Source: Pseudocolwellia sp048296855
GTDB lineage: Bacteria; Pseudomonadota; Gammaproteobacteria; Enterobacterales; Alteromonadaceae
DNA length: 64,000 bases
Strand: one strand, 5' to 3'
Assembly: GCA_048296855.1 (NCBI GenBank)
Contig: CP182631.1
The notes under the pieces were generated by a model. The model made no database searches. It worked only from the letters and a program-made list of their open reading frames with translations, and was not told where the DNA came from. The position numbers and the translations under genes were made by a program. Shown piece after piece: positions 56,244 to 64,000 of the stretch. Every line of letters starts with the position of its first letter. Position 1 is the stretch's first letter.

Positions 56244-56504
56244 ATGGATCATTTTGAACAGTTAGGTGTAGGTAGAGCATCTACAACCATCGAAATTAAA
56301 AAAGCCTATCGTAAGCTTGCAAATAAATATCATCCCGATAGAAACGATAGCGCAGAAGCAAAAGAAAAGTTTCAATTAATTCAGCAAGCGTATGATGTTA
56401 TTTCTGACCCGAAAAAACGCGCGTTATACTTAAAAAGCAACTATACCGTAATAACAGATCCCCGAGAAATTGCTGATTCTTTTTGGCACAGTGCATTAAG
56501 TTAA
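56244..56504 (+). CDS. minimal J-domain protein
   Basis: Protein of 86 residues consisting of a J domain (2-66) with the Hsp70-activating HPD motif at 30-32 in KYHPDRN, helix III FQLIQQAYDVISD, and a 20-residue tail (DPREIADSFWHSALS). There is no zinc finger, glycine-rich region or client domain, so it is a class III J protein that should stimulate DnaK. The ATG has AGAAGG upstream; the frame extends 12 codons further. It is the first gene of an apparent operon with three unassigned acidic proteins. Confidence 0.88.
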   Translation: MDHFEQLGVGRASTTIEIKKAYRKLANKYHPDRNDSAEAKEKFQLIQQAYDVISDPKKRALYLKSNYTVITDPREIADSFWHSALS

Positions 56505-56525
56505 GCTTCTCTACTAGGAAAAAAA

Positions 56526-56987
56526 ATGCAAACTGAAACAAGTATACCTGACTATTTAACCGCTGACTTTTCTATGTATTTAGAAAACATGAACTCATTA
56601 GCTGATCCTGAAAACCCTGATTTATTATCAAATTATCTATCTAATTTATTCGAACAATTAACACAAATGCCTTTATTATTTAATGGCATGGTTGATCAAC
56701 TTGCTATGGCTATATCAACCAAAGTAAGAATAAACAGTAAAAGCTTAGCAGCATTACCACTTTCGCAAGAACCTACATGGGAAGAAGTAAAACCTTTTGT
56801 GGGTGTTCATGCTGATGCAAGAGCTTGTATTACTGAAATAATGACTCACGCAGAACAAGACTTAAAAACAGCGATTTTACTTATTCATTTTTATAACAGC
56901 TACGATTCAAAACCTTTAAAAGCTGAAGACGAAGATGATGACCAGCACGATAATTATGACGATAATGACTACGATGAAAACTACTAA
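56526..56987 (+). CDS. unassigned acidic protein, J-domain operon gene 2
   Basis: No family recognised. The protein of 153 residues is predicted helical and soluble, with a C-terminal tail of about 22 residues made almost only of Asp, Glu, Asn and Tyr (132-153). AGGA precedes the ATG, 21 bases after the J-domain gene, which points to co-translation. The acidic tail could bind cations or basic partners, or serve as a chaperone-like solubility tail (inference). Confidence 0.8.
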   Translation: MQTETSIPDYLTADFSMYLENMNSLADPENPDLLSNYLSNLFEQLTQMPLLFNGMVDQLAMAISTKVRINSKSLAALPLSQEPTWEEVKPFVGVHADARACITEIMTHAEQDLKTAILLIHFYNSYDSKPLKAEDEDDDQHDNYDDNDYDENY

Positions 56988-57043
56988 TATTTGTCATTAA
57001 CCATTAAATAAAACGAAAAACATATAAGTATTAAGGAATAATC

Positions 57044-57691
57044 TTGACTAAAAATGCATTAATTCTAGCGACCGACATTATTGAACAAGCACAACACAGC
57101 GGTAGACGCGCTGGCACCTCTTTAGAAGCTATAGCTTCTGAACAGGGCGATGCAACTATGTTAGCCGTATTAACAGAAATGGATATTTTAACTGTCGCTA
57201 AAATTGTTCGTGAGCACGACGCAACCATCCCTTCTATTGCAACTTGGTTAATGGATGCTGAATCAATTAAGCAATTATTAAATGTAGAACCCTCTTATTG
57301 GCAAAATATGGATGAAGACACCGTATTTTGTGCACAAACCGAAGCTCACAGCTTATTAACTCAGATATTTTTATCTTCAGACGACGAAGAGAAACAGCTA
57401 GAAGTACTTAAAGCCATAGTTGAAGACGATTTTGGTCTTCTATATTTGTCACTACCTTTTGTGGGTCATGACTTTTCTGAATTAGAAGAAGATGAAGAGC
57501 AAACATCGGGCAGTGTAGAAGAATTGTTAATGAAAATAAAAACGTTAAGCGAAGAAGCCTACCGTGAAGTAATGGTAGTAAGTACCAACGGCACACTCGA
57601 CAACATTGAAAATGCATTAAAACAAAATGCTAATAAACAAAGAGTTACTGCTGTTGAAATGGATACCGACGATATGTTTGCGCCACTTTAG
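57044..57691 (+). CDS. unassigned acidic protein, J-domain operon gene 3
   Basis: No family recognised. The protein of 215 residues is largely helical, with an acidic stretch (ELEEDEEQTSG) near 145-155 and a C-terminal DTDDMFAPL end. It appears to start at TTG, with AAGGA six bases upstream and no suitable ATG close by. It is soluble, with no signal peptide. It lies 56 bases after gene 2. Confidence 0.75.
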   Translation: MTKNALILATDIIEQAQHSGRRAGTSLEAIASEQGDATMLAVLTEMDILTVAKIVREHDATIPSIATWLMDAESIKQLLNVEPSYWQNMDEDTVFCAQTEAHSLLTQIFLSSDDEEKQLEVLKAIVEDDFGLLYLSLPFVGHDFSELEEDEEQTSGSVEELLMKIKTLSEEAYREVMVVSTNGTLDNIENALKQNANKQRVTAVEMDTDDMFAPL

Positions 57692-57761
57692 TTTTAGTAG
57701 CATACCGTATTTACTTATATACAAAACGTTATTTTCAGTAAGAATTGATTAGGATCCATCG

Positions 57762-58697
57762 ATGACCGATTCATCAGTAAGCATTGCAGAATTAAGAAAT
57801 CACCCTTTCCTACTTTTAGTATTAAAAGACGGAGAAAATGAAGGCTATTTTACGCCAGAATTTATGCACAAAACCAAACAACAATTATCTGATATGTCGT
57901 TAAGAATAGCCTCAGACAACTTATCAATAATTTATGCCGACCAAATAAGAAAAGGTTGTGAAATTGTACTTGGTATGTGTAATTTAGGTTTATTAGAGCT
58001 TTGCGATAACGACACCGAAAAAGCTAAACAAATTATTCAAACCGAAAGCATTGTGTACTGCTTTAGAGCCGGTTGGGCTAAATACGCCGAACTGAAAAAA
58101 ATATCGCCTTCATACTTTGAAGAAATATCTATCACAAGTTATGCCCAAGCTATTAACGACACATCAGATATTAGAGCAATGCATAACGTATTAGAAAAAA
58201 CTGGCCAACAAAGTGCCATGCTATTTAATATCTATAAAAGTATTGCCTCAGTTTACAGCGCAAATACCATTCTTGTAGATAATGACGAAGAAATTTTACA
58301 GTTTGAAATACAAAAATTTCTTAATTCAGCGATTACCCTATTACTCATAGATACTGATAAAAAGAAATACACCAATAGTTTATACGAAGAATTAATCACC
58401 TATCTCACCACTACAGAAAAAGACGAAATATTTGATAAAGTTGAAACGGCTATAGCCAAAATTAGCCAACAACTTCCGTTATCAGCAAGAGAATACCTAC
58501 AAGATAAAGGTTTATTAGAATTTACCGATTTAAAAGGCTTAATTGAGCAACAACTCGATATTGAAGTGTTTATTCCTGACATATTAGAACTGCCCATCAG
58601 CGTTATTAATGAATTACATGACGACTTTGACGGTGGTTACGACTTCCATGCTGATGACGATGAAGATCTTGCTTATTTAATACCTGATGGTAAATAA
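57762..58697 (+). CDS. unassigned acidic protein, J-domain operon gene 4
   Basis: No family recognised with confidence. The protein of 311 residues is helical and soluble; its C-terminal 30 residues are acidic (DDFDGGYDF, DDDEDLAYL). The N-terminal segment (RNHPFLLLVLKDGENEGYFTPEFM) and KGCEIVLGMCNLGLLELC look like conserved cores. AGGA lies before the ATG, 70 bases after gene 3. A perfect palindrome follows its stop. Confidence 0.75.
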   Translation: MTDSSVSIAELRNHPFLLLVLKDGENEGYFTPEFMHKTKQQLSDMSLRIASDNLSIIYADQIRKGCEIVLGMCNLGLLELCDNDTEKAKQIIQTESIVYCFRAGWAKYAELKKISPSYFEEISITSYAQAINDTSDIRAMHNVLEKTGQQSAMLFNIYKSIASVYSANTILVDNDEEILQFEIQKFLNSAITLLLIDTDKKKYTNSLYEELITYLTTTEKDEIFDKVETAIAKISQQLPLSAREYLQDKGLLEFTDLKGLIEQQLDIEVFIPDILELPISVINELHDDFDGGYDFHADDDEDLAYLIPDGK

Positions 58698-58730
58698 TAA
58701 TCAAGATAGACTTCAGCTAAGTAAATTTTT

Positions 58731-58788
58731 TATACCCGTTATCATTCAAGATGCGTATTTCAGAGCATCTTGAATGATAACGGGTATA
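58731..58788. repeat. perfect 24 bp inverted repeat (dispersed palindrome)
   Basis: TATACCCGTTATCATTCAAG and the next four bases (58731-58754) pair without mismatch with 58765-58788 around a ten-base loop. A diverged copy in the opposite orientation lies at 63146-63201, so it is a repeat family rather than a simple terminator, though it may end both flanking convergent genes. Confidence 0.8.
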
Positions 58789-58810
58789 TAACACCTATAT
58801 AACGGCACTA

Positions 58811-59692
58811 TTATCGATTTTGTTCAGCCAGAAAACGAACTAACATCAGCGTTAGGTTTTCGCGACGAGACTTATCTGGCCACACGGCGTAATACCCCAT
58901 TGGTTTAAGTTCCCACTCAGGTAAAACATGCACAAACTCACCAGACTTAATCTGCTCTTCAACCAAATGCTCAGGTAAAATTGTCAGACCTAAATCTTGA
59001 CTGGCAAAATACAATAACGCATTCGCACTATTCACACTAACACGAGCGTTTTCAGAGATGCTAACCTTCTCACCTGAAGGCGAAGTAAAATCAACCGTGC
59101 TCGACCGCATTTCAAAGCGCACCCAATCCCACATTTTCAAATCAGATGGGTGCTTAGGAGTTGCACGATTTTTTACATATTCTTTGCTTGCAACAAGAAA
59201 TCGTTTACTTTCACCAAGTTTGCGAGACATCATCGAGCTATCTTCCAACCAACCTACCCGAATACTAAGATCTAAACCTTCATTAATAATATCTACCCTT
59301 TGATCTGTATAACTTAAAGAGAGAGATACTTTAGGATGTTGCCGAGCAAACTCAGCTATTCCGCTAGAGATAATAGAAGATGTTAGAAACGCAGGAAGTG
59401 ATATTTTTAGTTTTCCTATATGCTTTTGCGAAAGCGTTTGTAGTTCATTTAATCCCGCTTCAGCATTCCTTGTTATTTCTACTACATGCGCATAAAAATT
59501 ACGCCCCTCGTTAGTAAGAAAAAGCTTGCGTGTTGTTCTATTCAGCAAAGTAACGTCAAGATATTTTTCAAGATCAGATACTGTTTGGCTCACTCGTGAT
59601 GGCGCCAAACCAAGGTTTTTAGCCGCTTTACGGAATGATCCTTCATCAACCACCATGGCAAAAACAGCCATATGTCTTAGGTAATTTATCAT
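58811..59692 (-). CDS. LysR family transcriptional regulator
   Basis: Regulator of 293 residues. The N-terminal helix-turn-helix (FAMVVDEGSFRKAAKNLGLAPSRVSQTVSDLE, about 8-40) and the substrate domain (about 85-290) are typical of the CrgA/AaeR-like subgroup. The ATG at 59692 gives the family start MINYLRHMAVF; the frame extends ten codons upstream. It is divergent from the envelope-protein array that starts at 59838 and is the likely regulator of it. Confidence 0.9.
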   Translation of the reverse strand: MINYLRHMAVFAMVVDEGSFRKAAKNLGLAPSRVSQTVSDLEKYLDVTLLNRTTRKLFLTNEGRNFYAHVVEITRNAEAGLNELQTLSQKHIGKLKISLPAFLTSSIISSGIAEFARQHPKVSLSLSYTDQRVDIINEGLDLSIRVGWLEDSSMMSRKLGESKRFLVASKEYVKNRATPKHPSDLKMWDWVRFEMRSSTVDFTSPSGEKVSISENARVSVNSANALLYFASQDLGLTILPEHLVEEQIKSGEFVHVLPEWELKPMGYYAVWPDKSRRENLTLMLVRFLAEQNR

Positions 59693-59837
59693 AGTTCTGT
59701 TTATCGGAATTATAAAATACAATTATTCTATATATTAAGCACAATAAGTAAAGGATATAATTGCTTCAGATTTATTAACATGAAGTCTGTCAGAAGAGAA
59801 ACTCTGGCAAACAATAAAAATATCAATGGGAAATATT

Positions 59838-60557
59838 ATGAATAGTTATAAAAAATTAATTTTAGCTACAACAGTAGCTTTGGCTATACCGTCAATAGCT
59901 CAAGCAGAAGGTTTTTACGTAACGGGTCAAATAGGTGTAAGTGAGCAAGCAAACGACTCTAAACCTTATGGTAACAATATCGCCATTGATCCAGACTTCC
60001 CAGGAAAATTTGATAGCGATGGCGGCACTGTTGGAGGCATAGGTATTGGTTACACATTCAACGACCAATATCGTATTGAAGGCCGTATTGGCTACCGTGA
60101 TAGTAGCTTTAACGACAGACAAATAGGAACGGGTGCACGTGCAGGCGAAGAATATATTCTTAATGGCGAAATAGAAAGCACAACCTACACAATAGAAGGC
60201 TTTTATGACTTCTCAAATAATACGGATTTTACTCCTTATATTAAAGCAGGTTTAGGTATATCTGATAATAGTTACTCTGCTCGTTTAGGTGGCGCAGGTG
60301 TAGCAGCCTTTGATGCATTTGATGGAGCCGCTGATGGTTACTACGATGCTTATGCTGATGATGATTCCACTGAATTTTCTTGGAATGTAGGCTTTGGTGG
60401 TAACTATCAATTATCCGAAACAATCTCTTTATATGGCGAATATCAATATGCTTCATTCGGTGATGTAAAATCAGGGCAAGACTCATTCACTGATGGTTTT
60501 AAAATTGACGATACCGCAGCTCATGAAGTTATGGTGGGTATTCGTATTAAACTTTAA
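59838..60557 (+). CDS. outer-membrane beta-barrel protein
   Basis: Protein of 239 residues with a signal peptide (cleavage after SIAQA) and the OmpA-like/OmpW-like eight-strand barrel pattern: GFYVTGQIGVSEQ, GGIGIGYTFNDQYRIEGRIGYRD, FTPYIKAGLGISDN, FSWNVGFGGNYQLSETISLYGEYQYASFGDVKSG and a C-terminal VGIRIKL. The start at 59838 has GGGAAA upstream. It is the first gene after the LysR regulator. Confidence 0.82.
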   Translation: MNSYKKLILATTVALAIPSIAQAEGFYVTGQIGVSEQANDSKPYGNNIAIDPDFPGKFDSDGGTVGGIGIGYTFNDQYRIEGRIGYRDSSFNDRQIGTGARAGEEYILNGEIESTTYTIEGFYDFSNNTDFTPYIKAGLGISDNSYSARLGGAGVAAFDAFDGAADGYYDAYADDDSTEFSWNVGFGGNYQLSETISLYGEYQYASFGDVKSGQDSFTDGFKIDDTAAHEVMVGIRIKL

Positions 60558-60611
60558 GTATTTTTTATTAAAAGATTCAAACTAAATTAACTCACTATAG
60601 GAAAACAAAAA

Positions 60612-61118
60612 ATGAATAATAAATTAATTTTAAAAATGTTTGTCGTTATAAGCTTTATTGTCTCTGCTGGTACACAAGTAAACGCAAATGATATGAAAGA
60701 CCAATCGCAAAATACACTTGCTACAGCACAAGCATTTTTAGAAGCTGCGGGTTCAGGTAATGGCGATAAACTCAATGAACTAATGGCTGACGACTTTGTT
60801 TGGCATAACGAAGGTGACAAAACAATTCCTTGGATTGGCAACTGGGAAGGAAAAGAAACCGTATTTAAAAAGTTTATGCCTAGCTTTGGTGCGGGTTTAA
60901 AAGTTACAAGCTGGACAACAGATTATAGTTTTTCTAATGGTGAACAAGCTGTTTTCATGGGAACAATGAGCGCAATTGCTACTAACACAGGCGTAGATAC
61001 AGGCGTATTTAGCTGGGCTGTTCGCGTTAATGTAGTTGACGGAAAAGTTAAAAGCTGGAATTGGTTTGAAAATAGCTATGCCGTTTCTAAAGCTTATCAC
61101 GCGAAAACAACTAAATAA
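60612..61118 (+). CDS. periplasmic SnoaL-like (NTF2-fold) protein
   Basis: Protein of 168 residues with a signal peptide (to about residue 25, TQVNA) and a SnoaL-like domain (about 35-160): AQAFLEAAGSGNGDKLNELMADDFVWHNEGD, IGNWEGKETVFKKFMPSFGAGLKV, VDGKVKSWNWFENSYAVSKAY. Members bind or turn over small hydrophobic compounds; no ligand can be read here. AGGA precedes the ATG. Confidence 0.82.
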   Translation: MNNKLILKMFVVISFIVSAGTQVNANDMKDQSQNTLATAQAFLEAAGSGNGDKLNELMADDFVWHNEGDKTIPWIGNWEGKETVFKKFMPSFGAGLKVTSWTTDYSFSNGEQAVFMGTMSAIATNTGVDTGVFSWAVRVNVVDGKVKSWNWFENSYAVSKAYHAKTTK

Positions 61119-61132
61119 CAAAGCCGATATAG

Positions 61133-61230
61133 CTAGTGAAGATATATTTATTTACTTTTGATACCCCACGTATTTCAGGTAAATATTCTATTGTTATCAA
61201 CGTTAGATAAATAAATATATTTTTCGCTAG
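61133..61230. repeat. 98 bp palindromic element with CTAG ends
   Basis: The left end CTAGTGAAGATATATTTATTTA (61133-61154) matches the complement of 61208-61230 with two differences; an inner TTGATA/TATCAA pair adds to the fold. Both ends read CTAG. It sits between the SnoaL-like and MoaF-like genes. Confidence 0.6.
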
Positions 61231-61308
61231 TATTGTTTTTTATATTCTTTCCCCGCTATTCAACATATAGCCGTGTAGCTGGTATTTAACCTTACAATGA
61301 GAAATAAC

Positions 61309-61725
61309 ATGAAAAAATTAATGCTTATATTTATCTTCGCTTTTACATTTTTCAGCACTGGCGCTAATGCAGCTGATAACAAAAAACCTGAACACCTGCT
61401 CGATGGAAGTTCTATGAATTATTATTATCAAACAGGTAATGGAATTCATATGGAGTTTTATGACGGTATGCTTAAATATGAATGGATCACAGGTTCAAGA
61501 AAAGGCAATAGCAATAAAGATTTAGCGTATCAGTCACGTAAAATCGGACCTAAAATGTACATTGTTAGCTGGTTAGAAGAAGCTCACCCCGATTACGTTA
61601 CACTTATTTTTAACTTTGATAGTGGCGTTATGTACTCTTCAGGTATCGCACGTTTTGGCTCAAAGAATCAATTCATAGTATTCGATGGCGGTATTATCGA
61701 AGATTTAAAGTTAATTGAAAAGTAA
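61309..61725 (+). CDS. periplasmic MoaF-like lipocalin-fold protein
   Basis: Protein of 138 residues with a signal peptide (to about residue 22, TGANA). The mature part resembles the MoaF-related domain: MNYYYQTGNGIHMEFYDGMLKYEWITG, YQSRKIGPKMYIVSWLEEAHPDYVTLIFNFDSGVMYSSG. This is a calycin-type barrel likely to bind a small molecule; it is not evidence for molybdenum-cofactor synthesis. The ATG at 61309 has GAGA upstream; an ATG at 61297 is the alternative. Confidence 0.65.
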   Translation: MKKLMLIFIFAFTFFSTGANAADNKKPEHLLDGSSMNYYYQTGNGIHMEFYDGMLKYEWITGSRKGNSNKDLAYQSRKIGPKMYIVSWLEEAHPDYVTLIFNFDSGVMYSSGIARFGSKNQFIVFDGGIIEDLKLIEK

Positions 61726-61823
61726 CACCCATTTTATTATTAAATTATACAAATAAAAATTGCCATAAATAAGGCATTTATTTAACAACCCCCTAAATTC
61801 ATAAATAACTAAACGGAAAAATC

Positions 61824-62528
61824 ATGTCAAAAAAATACAACTTACTATCGGTTGCAGCTCTACTAACTACCGCTGCAATATCATCACAAGCACATGCAGG
61901 AGATTGGTACATATCTGCAAATGCTGGCTATTCAGACCCATCATCAAAAGTATTTAACGATGGTACAAATGGCCCTGGAACACCTAAAAGCTCAATAGAC
62001 TCAGATATGAGATACGGTATTGCTGTAGGCTTTGAAGTATTACCAGCGCTAAAGGTTGAACTAGAATATTCACTTGCCAGCTATGATACTGACGCTAACC
62101 TTGCATTAGGTAATGACTCTAGAGCTTTAGATAACTTTGCAATTGATGCAAACCTTGATGTTGATTTACTTACACTAAACGTATCTTACGAGTTTAAAAA
62201 CACATCTCAATTTACTCCATTTATTAAAGGTGGTGTTGGCTCTTCATTTTACGATGCATCTGGCGACCTTTTTGTAGGAAGTTTTGGTGGAAGCGATTTT
62301 GGTGGATTCTTACCTAGAACTTTCGAATATGAAGGAGATGGTAACGAGTTTGCTTATTTTGTTGGGGCTGGCGTTGCTATGGAAGTTTCAAATCAAGTAG
62401 AAGTAACACTAGAATATCGTTACAGCGACTTAGGTGAAGTGGCTACCGGTTATGATGAGAACGGCGATCGTCTTCAAACTAATTTAGACACAAACGACAT
62501 TCAATTAGGACTACGATACAGTTTTTAA
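61824..62528 (+). CDS. outer-membrane beta-barrel protein, second of the array
   Basis: Protein of 234 residues with a signal peptide (SQAHA) and the same eight-strand barrel plan as the gene at 59838: GDWYISANAGYSD, YGIAVGFEVLPALKVELEYSLASYD, FTPFIKGGVGSSFYD, FAYFVGAGVAMEVSNQVEVTLEYRYSDLGEV and terminal QLGLRYSF. It is probably a distant paralogue of that gene. A GGA-type ribosome binding site precedes the ATG. Confidence 0.83.
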   Translation: MSKKYNLLSVAALLTTAAISSQAHAGDWYISANAGYSDPSSKVFNDGTNGPGTPKSSIDSDMRYGIAVGFEVLPALKVELEYSLASYDTDANLALGNDSRALDNFAIDANLDVDLLTLNVSYEFKNTSQFTPFIKGGVGSSFYDASGDLFVGSFGGSDFGGFLPRTFEYEGDGNEFAYFVGAGVAMEVSNQVEVTLEYRYSDLGEVATGYDENGDRLQTNLDTNDIQLGLRYSF

Positions 62529-62563
62529 TAAAATCTGCATCACAGTTATTTAAAAGTAAAGAT

Positions 62564-62607
62564 GCAAGCGTTATATATTTCAAACCAATGTATAAAGTAA
62601 CGCTTGC
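62564..62607. terminator. inverted repeat after the second barrel gene
   Basis: GCAAGCGTTA (62564-62573) pairs with TAACGCTTGC (62598-62607) around a 24-base loop. There is no U-tract, so it may be an operator or a weak terminator. Confidence 0.4.
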
Positions 62608-62673
62608 CTACCTCTTTCATTAGTTTCGAGTCACTTTATACCTCCTTAAACAAGGTCTCCTTGAGGAAGAAAA

Positions 62674-63066
62674 ATGTCATTCAACAAACAATATATTGTT
62701 CCACGAATTTTAATTGCCCTTATGGCTCTCGCTATGGCGGCTGCAACAATCCCTGCATATACTAATCCCACATTTAACCCTGGACTAGCTGATTTGGTTG
62801 GTAACGCTCTTTCACTTGGTGAAACAGCGGGCGCATTCCTTGGTCGACAGTTAACGTTAATTATCATAGCCCTTATTGGTGCTGTTATAGGAAAACGTGA
62901 CCTCGTGATGATCGGTGGTTTTGGTATGATGTTTATGAACGGTCACGATGCGATTTTCATGGGTTTAATGGACGGCCCAATGGCAGCAGCAATTGGAGGG
63001 CTTATTTTTTCGATTATAGCTGCAGTAGCCATTTTCCTAGTTTGGCGTACACCAGCAGATAATTAA
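62674..63066 (+). CDS. small four-helix membrane protein
   Basis: Protein of 130 residues with four hydrophobic segments (about 9-28, 57-72, 78-92 and 100-124). No family is recognised with confidence; DUF4345/DUF4267-like small membrane proteins are the nearest in character. AGGA precedes the ATG. It is last in the plus-strand array controlled, by inference, by the LysR gene. Confidence 0.7.
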   Translation: MSFNKQYIVPRILIALMALAMAAATIPAYTNPTFNPGLADLVGNALSLGETAGAFLGRQLTLIIIALIGAVIGKRDLVMIGGFGMMFMNGHDAIFMGLMDGPMAAAIGGLIFSIIAAVAIFLVWRTPADN

Positions 63067-63145
63067 TCCCCTAAGTCGAGTAAGATAAACTCTCTTGTAT
63101 TGAACACACAACTTATTAATAACAATCGCAGGATTACTGTCACAG

Positions 63146-63201
63146 ACCCCTTACCAATCAAGATGTCTATCTCTGAATACATATTGAATGATAAGGGGTA
63201 T
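63146..63201. repeat. diverged copy of the palindromic repeat at 58.7 kb
   Basis: ACCCCTTA...TAAGGGGT ends enclose arms CCAATCAAGATGT and ACATATTGAATGA that pair imperfectly. The loop TCTCTGAATAC matches the reverse complement of the 58731-58788 loop region, so the two copies lie in opposite orientation. Confidence 0.65.
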
Positions 63202-63311
63202 ATATGTGGTTATATAATCAATAAAGATAACCCACTAATAACCCTATTGATTTTCTTTTAATTCAACGTAGAATGTAAATACATTTTGTTATTTCCCTAT
63301 AAAGGTTTTAC

Positions 63312-64000
63312 ATGGAAGTTACGACAACACGATTAAAATCAACTATTGCTCTATTGATTATCAGCTTAAGTTTCTTTATTGGTAGCCAAGTCTGGGCTCA
63401 AGCCATATCGCTTGATCAAGCAAAAGCACAGTTAGTAAGTAAATTCGCTAAGTTTATTGATTGGCCTGACGAAAACGAGCAACCTAAATTTATCATTGGT
63501 GTTTATGATGATATGGAAAAATATATCTATTTTAGTGATTATTTTGAAAACAAAGGCGTTAAAGGTAAAGATATTGAAGTACGTTTAGTTAAAACATTTA
63601 GAGAAGCCAAAGACGCTAATATTTTATATATTGCTTCAGGTAAAAGAAATATTTTAACTTCTGCGAATAATACGCTTAGTAACTCCCATGTTCTAATTAT
63701 TACTGAAGACCATAAAGATGTTAAAAACACAATGATCGATATTTCTTACGATAAAGAAGAATCAAGTATTGTGTTTAAAGTTAACCAAGAAAATATTACA
63801 GATAAAGAATTAATATTTCCTGAATTATCTACTTTCTTAGATAAAAACAATAATACAAACGAAGAAATATTAACATTGGGTCCTACTGCAATTTTAAAGC
63901 AAAAGCATAGAAATGAATTACTAGCACTGCAAAAGAAAATAGAACAGCAAGAAAAATCATTAAATCAACTCAATACAAAATTAGAGTTAGGTGAAGAAAA
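63312..64000 (+). CDS. YfiR-like (DUF4154) periplasmic protein, cut by the window end
   Basis: The first 229 residues are visible. A signal peptide (FFIGSQVWAQA, to about residue 30) is followed by a YfiR-type domain: QAKAQLVSKFAKFIDWPDENEQPKFIIGVYDD, ANILYIASGKRNIL, SHVLIITED, with family-like spacing to about residue 190. A coiled coil then begins (LLALQKKIEQQEKSLNQLNTKLE) and runs off the window, so this is probably the sensor part of a larger protein or one paired with a kinase or cyclase. AAAGG lies seven bases before the ATG. Confidence 0.82.
   Translation, partial: MEVTTTRLKSTIALLIISLSFFIGSQVWAQAISLDQAKAQLVSKFAKFIDWPDENEQPKFIIGVYDDMEKYIYFSDYFENKGVKGKDIEVRLVKTFREAKDANILYIASGKRNILTSANNTLSNSHVLIITEDHKDVKNTMIDISYDKEESSIVFKVNQENITDKELIFPELSTFLDKNNNTNEEILTLGPTAILKQKHRNELLALQKKIEQQEKSLNQLNTKLELGEE

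Noticed and set aside
61309..61725. Annotation as a molybdenum cofactor biosynthesis protein
   Set aside because: The similarity is to the MoaF-related fold only; the protein is exported and no moa, moe or mob genes are near.

Overview
The window looks like a chromosomal segment of a marine gammaproteobacterium of the Alteromonadales, most likely Colwelliaceae (Colwellia or Thalassotalea type). This is an inference from the AT-rich DNA, the OadGAB sodium pump, two Sdf-family symporters, a large TonB receptor paired with a flavin tryptophan halogenase, a VolA-type lipase lipoprotein and the csrA-tRNA-Ser-tRNA-Arg arrangement shared with Escherichia coli. There are no rRNA genes, CRISPR arrays, phage genes or intact insertion sequences.

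Layout. 1-6.3 kb is a signalling block: a single-domain response regulator converges on a three-gene operon encoding a GGDEF-EAL protein, a PAS-receiver protein and a CHASE histidine kinase. 6.7-13 kb holds housekeeping genes: a DUF4202 protein, a YbaN-like protein, an ABC exporter, tmcA, a small PA3496-like protein and pdxH. 13.1-16.4 kb is oadGAB, preceded by two TTGTATACAA palindromes. 17.1-17.9 kb is a tRNA operon (Ser-GCU, Arg-ACG, Arg-ACG) next to csrA. 18.5-25.7 kb is a dicarboxylate/aspartate module: aspA, a symporter and a porin behind a good sigma-54 promoter, then a periplasmic-sensor kinase and a DctD-like sigma-54 activator. 25.8-26.3 kb holds two palindromic, MITE-like elements. 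topA, an arginase-family gene, an Ig-domain lipoprotein, a second Sdf symporter and an FKBP follow.

35.1-45.5 kb is a complete glycogen cluster on the minus strand (CBM48 protein, glgX, glgP, glgC, glgB, glgA). 46-51 kb holds a TonB-dependent receptor behind two LacI-type operators and a tryptophan-halogenase-family gene, as in oligosaccharide uptake loci. 51.2-55.8 kb has sohB and yciK, neighbours in E. coli, here separated by a lipase lipoprotein gene.

56.2-58.7 kb is the least explained region: an apparent four-gene operon of a minimal J-domain protein and three acidic proteins that I cannot assign. 58.8-63.1 kb is a LysR regulator divergent from an array of small envelope proteins (two beta-barrels, a SnoaL-like protein, a MoaF-like protein, a multi-pass membrane protein), with palindromic repeats between them. 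The window ends inside a YfiR-like gene.

The genes suggest a life of importing C4-dicarboxylates, amino acids and oligosaccharides, storing glycogen and running sodium-linked energetics. Several start codons were moved from the longest open frame to positions with a ribosome binding site; at least three genes appear to use TTG and one GTG.
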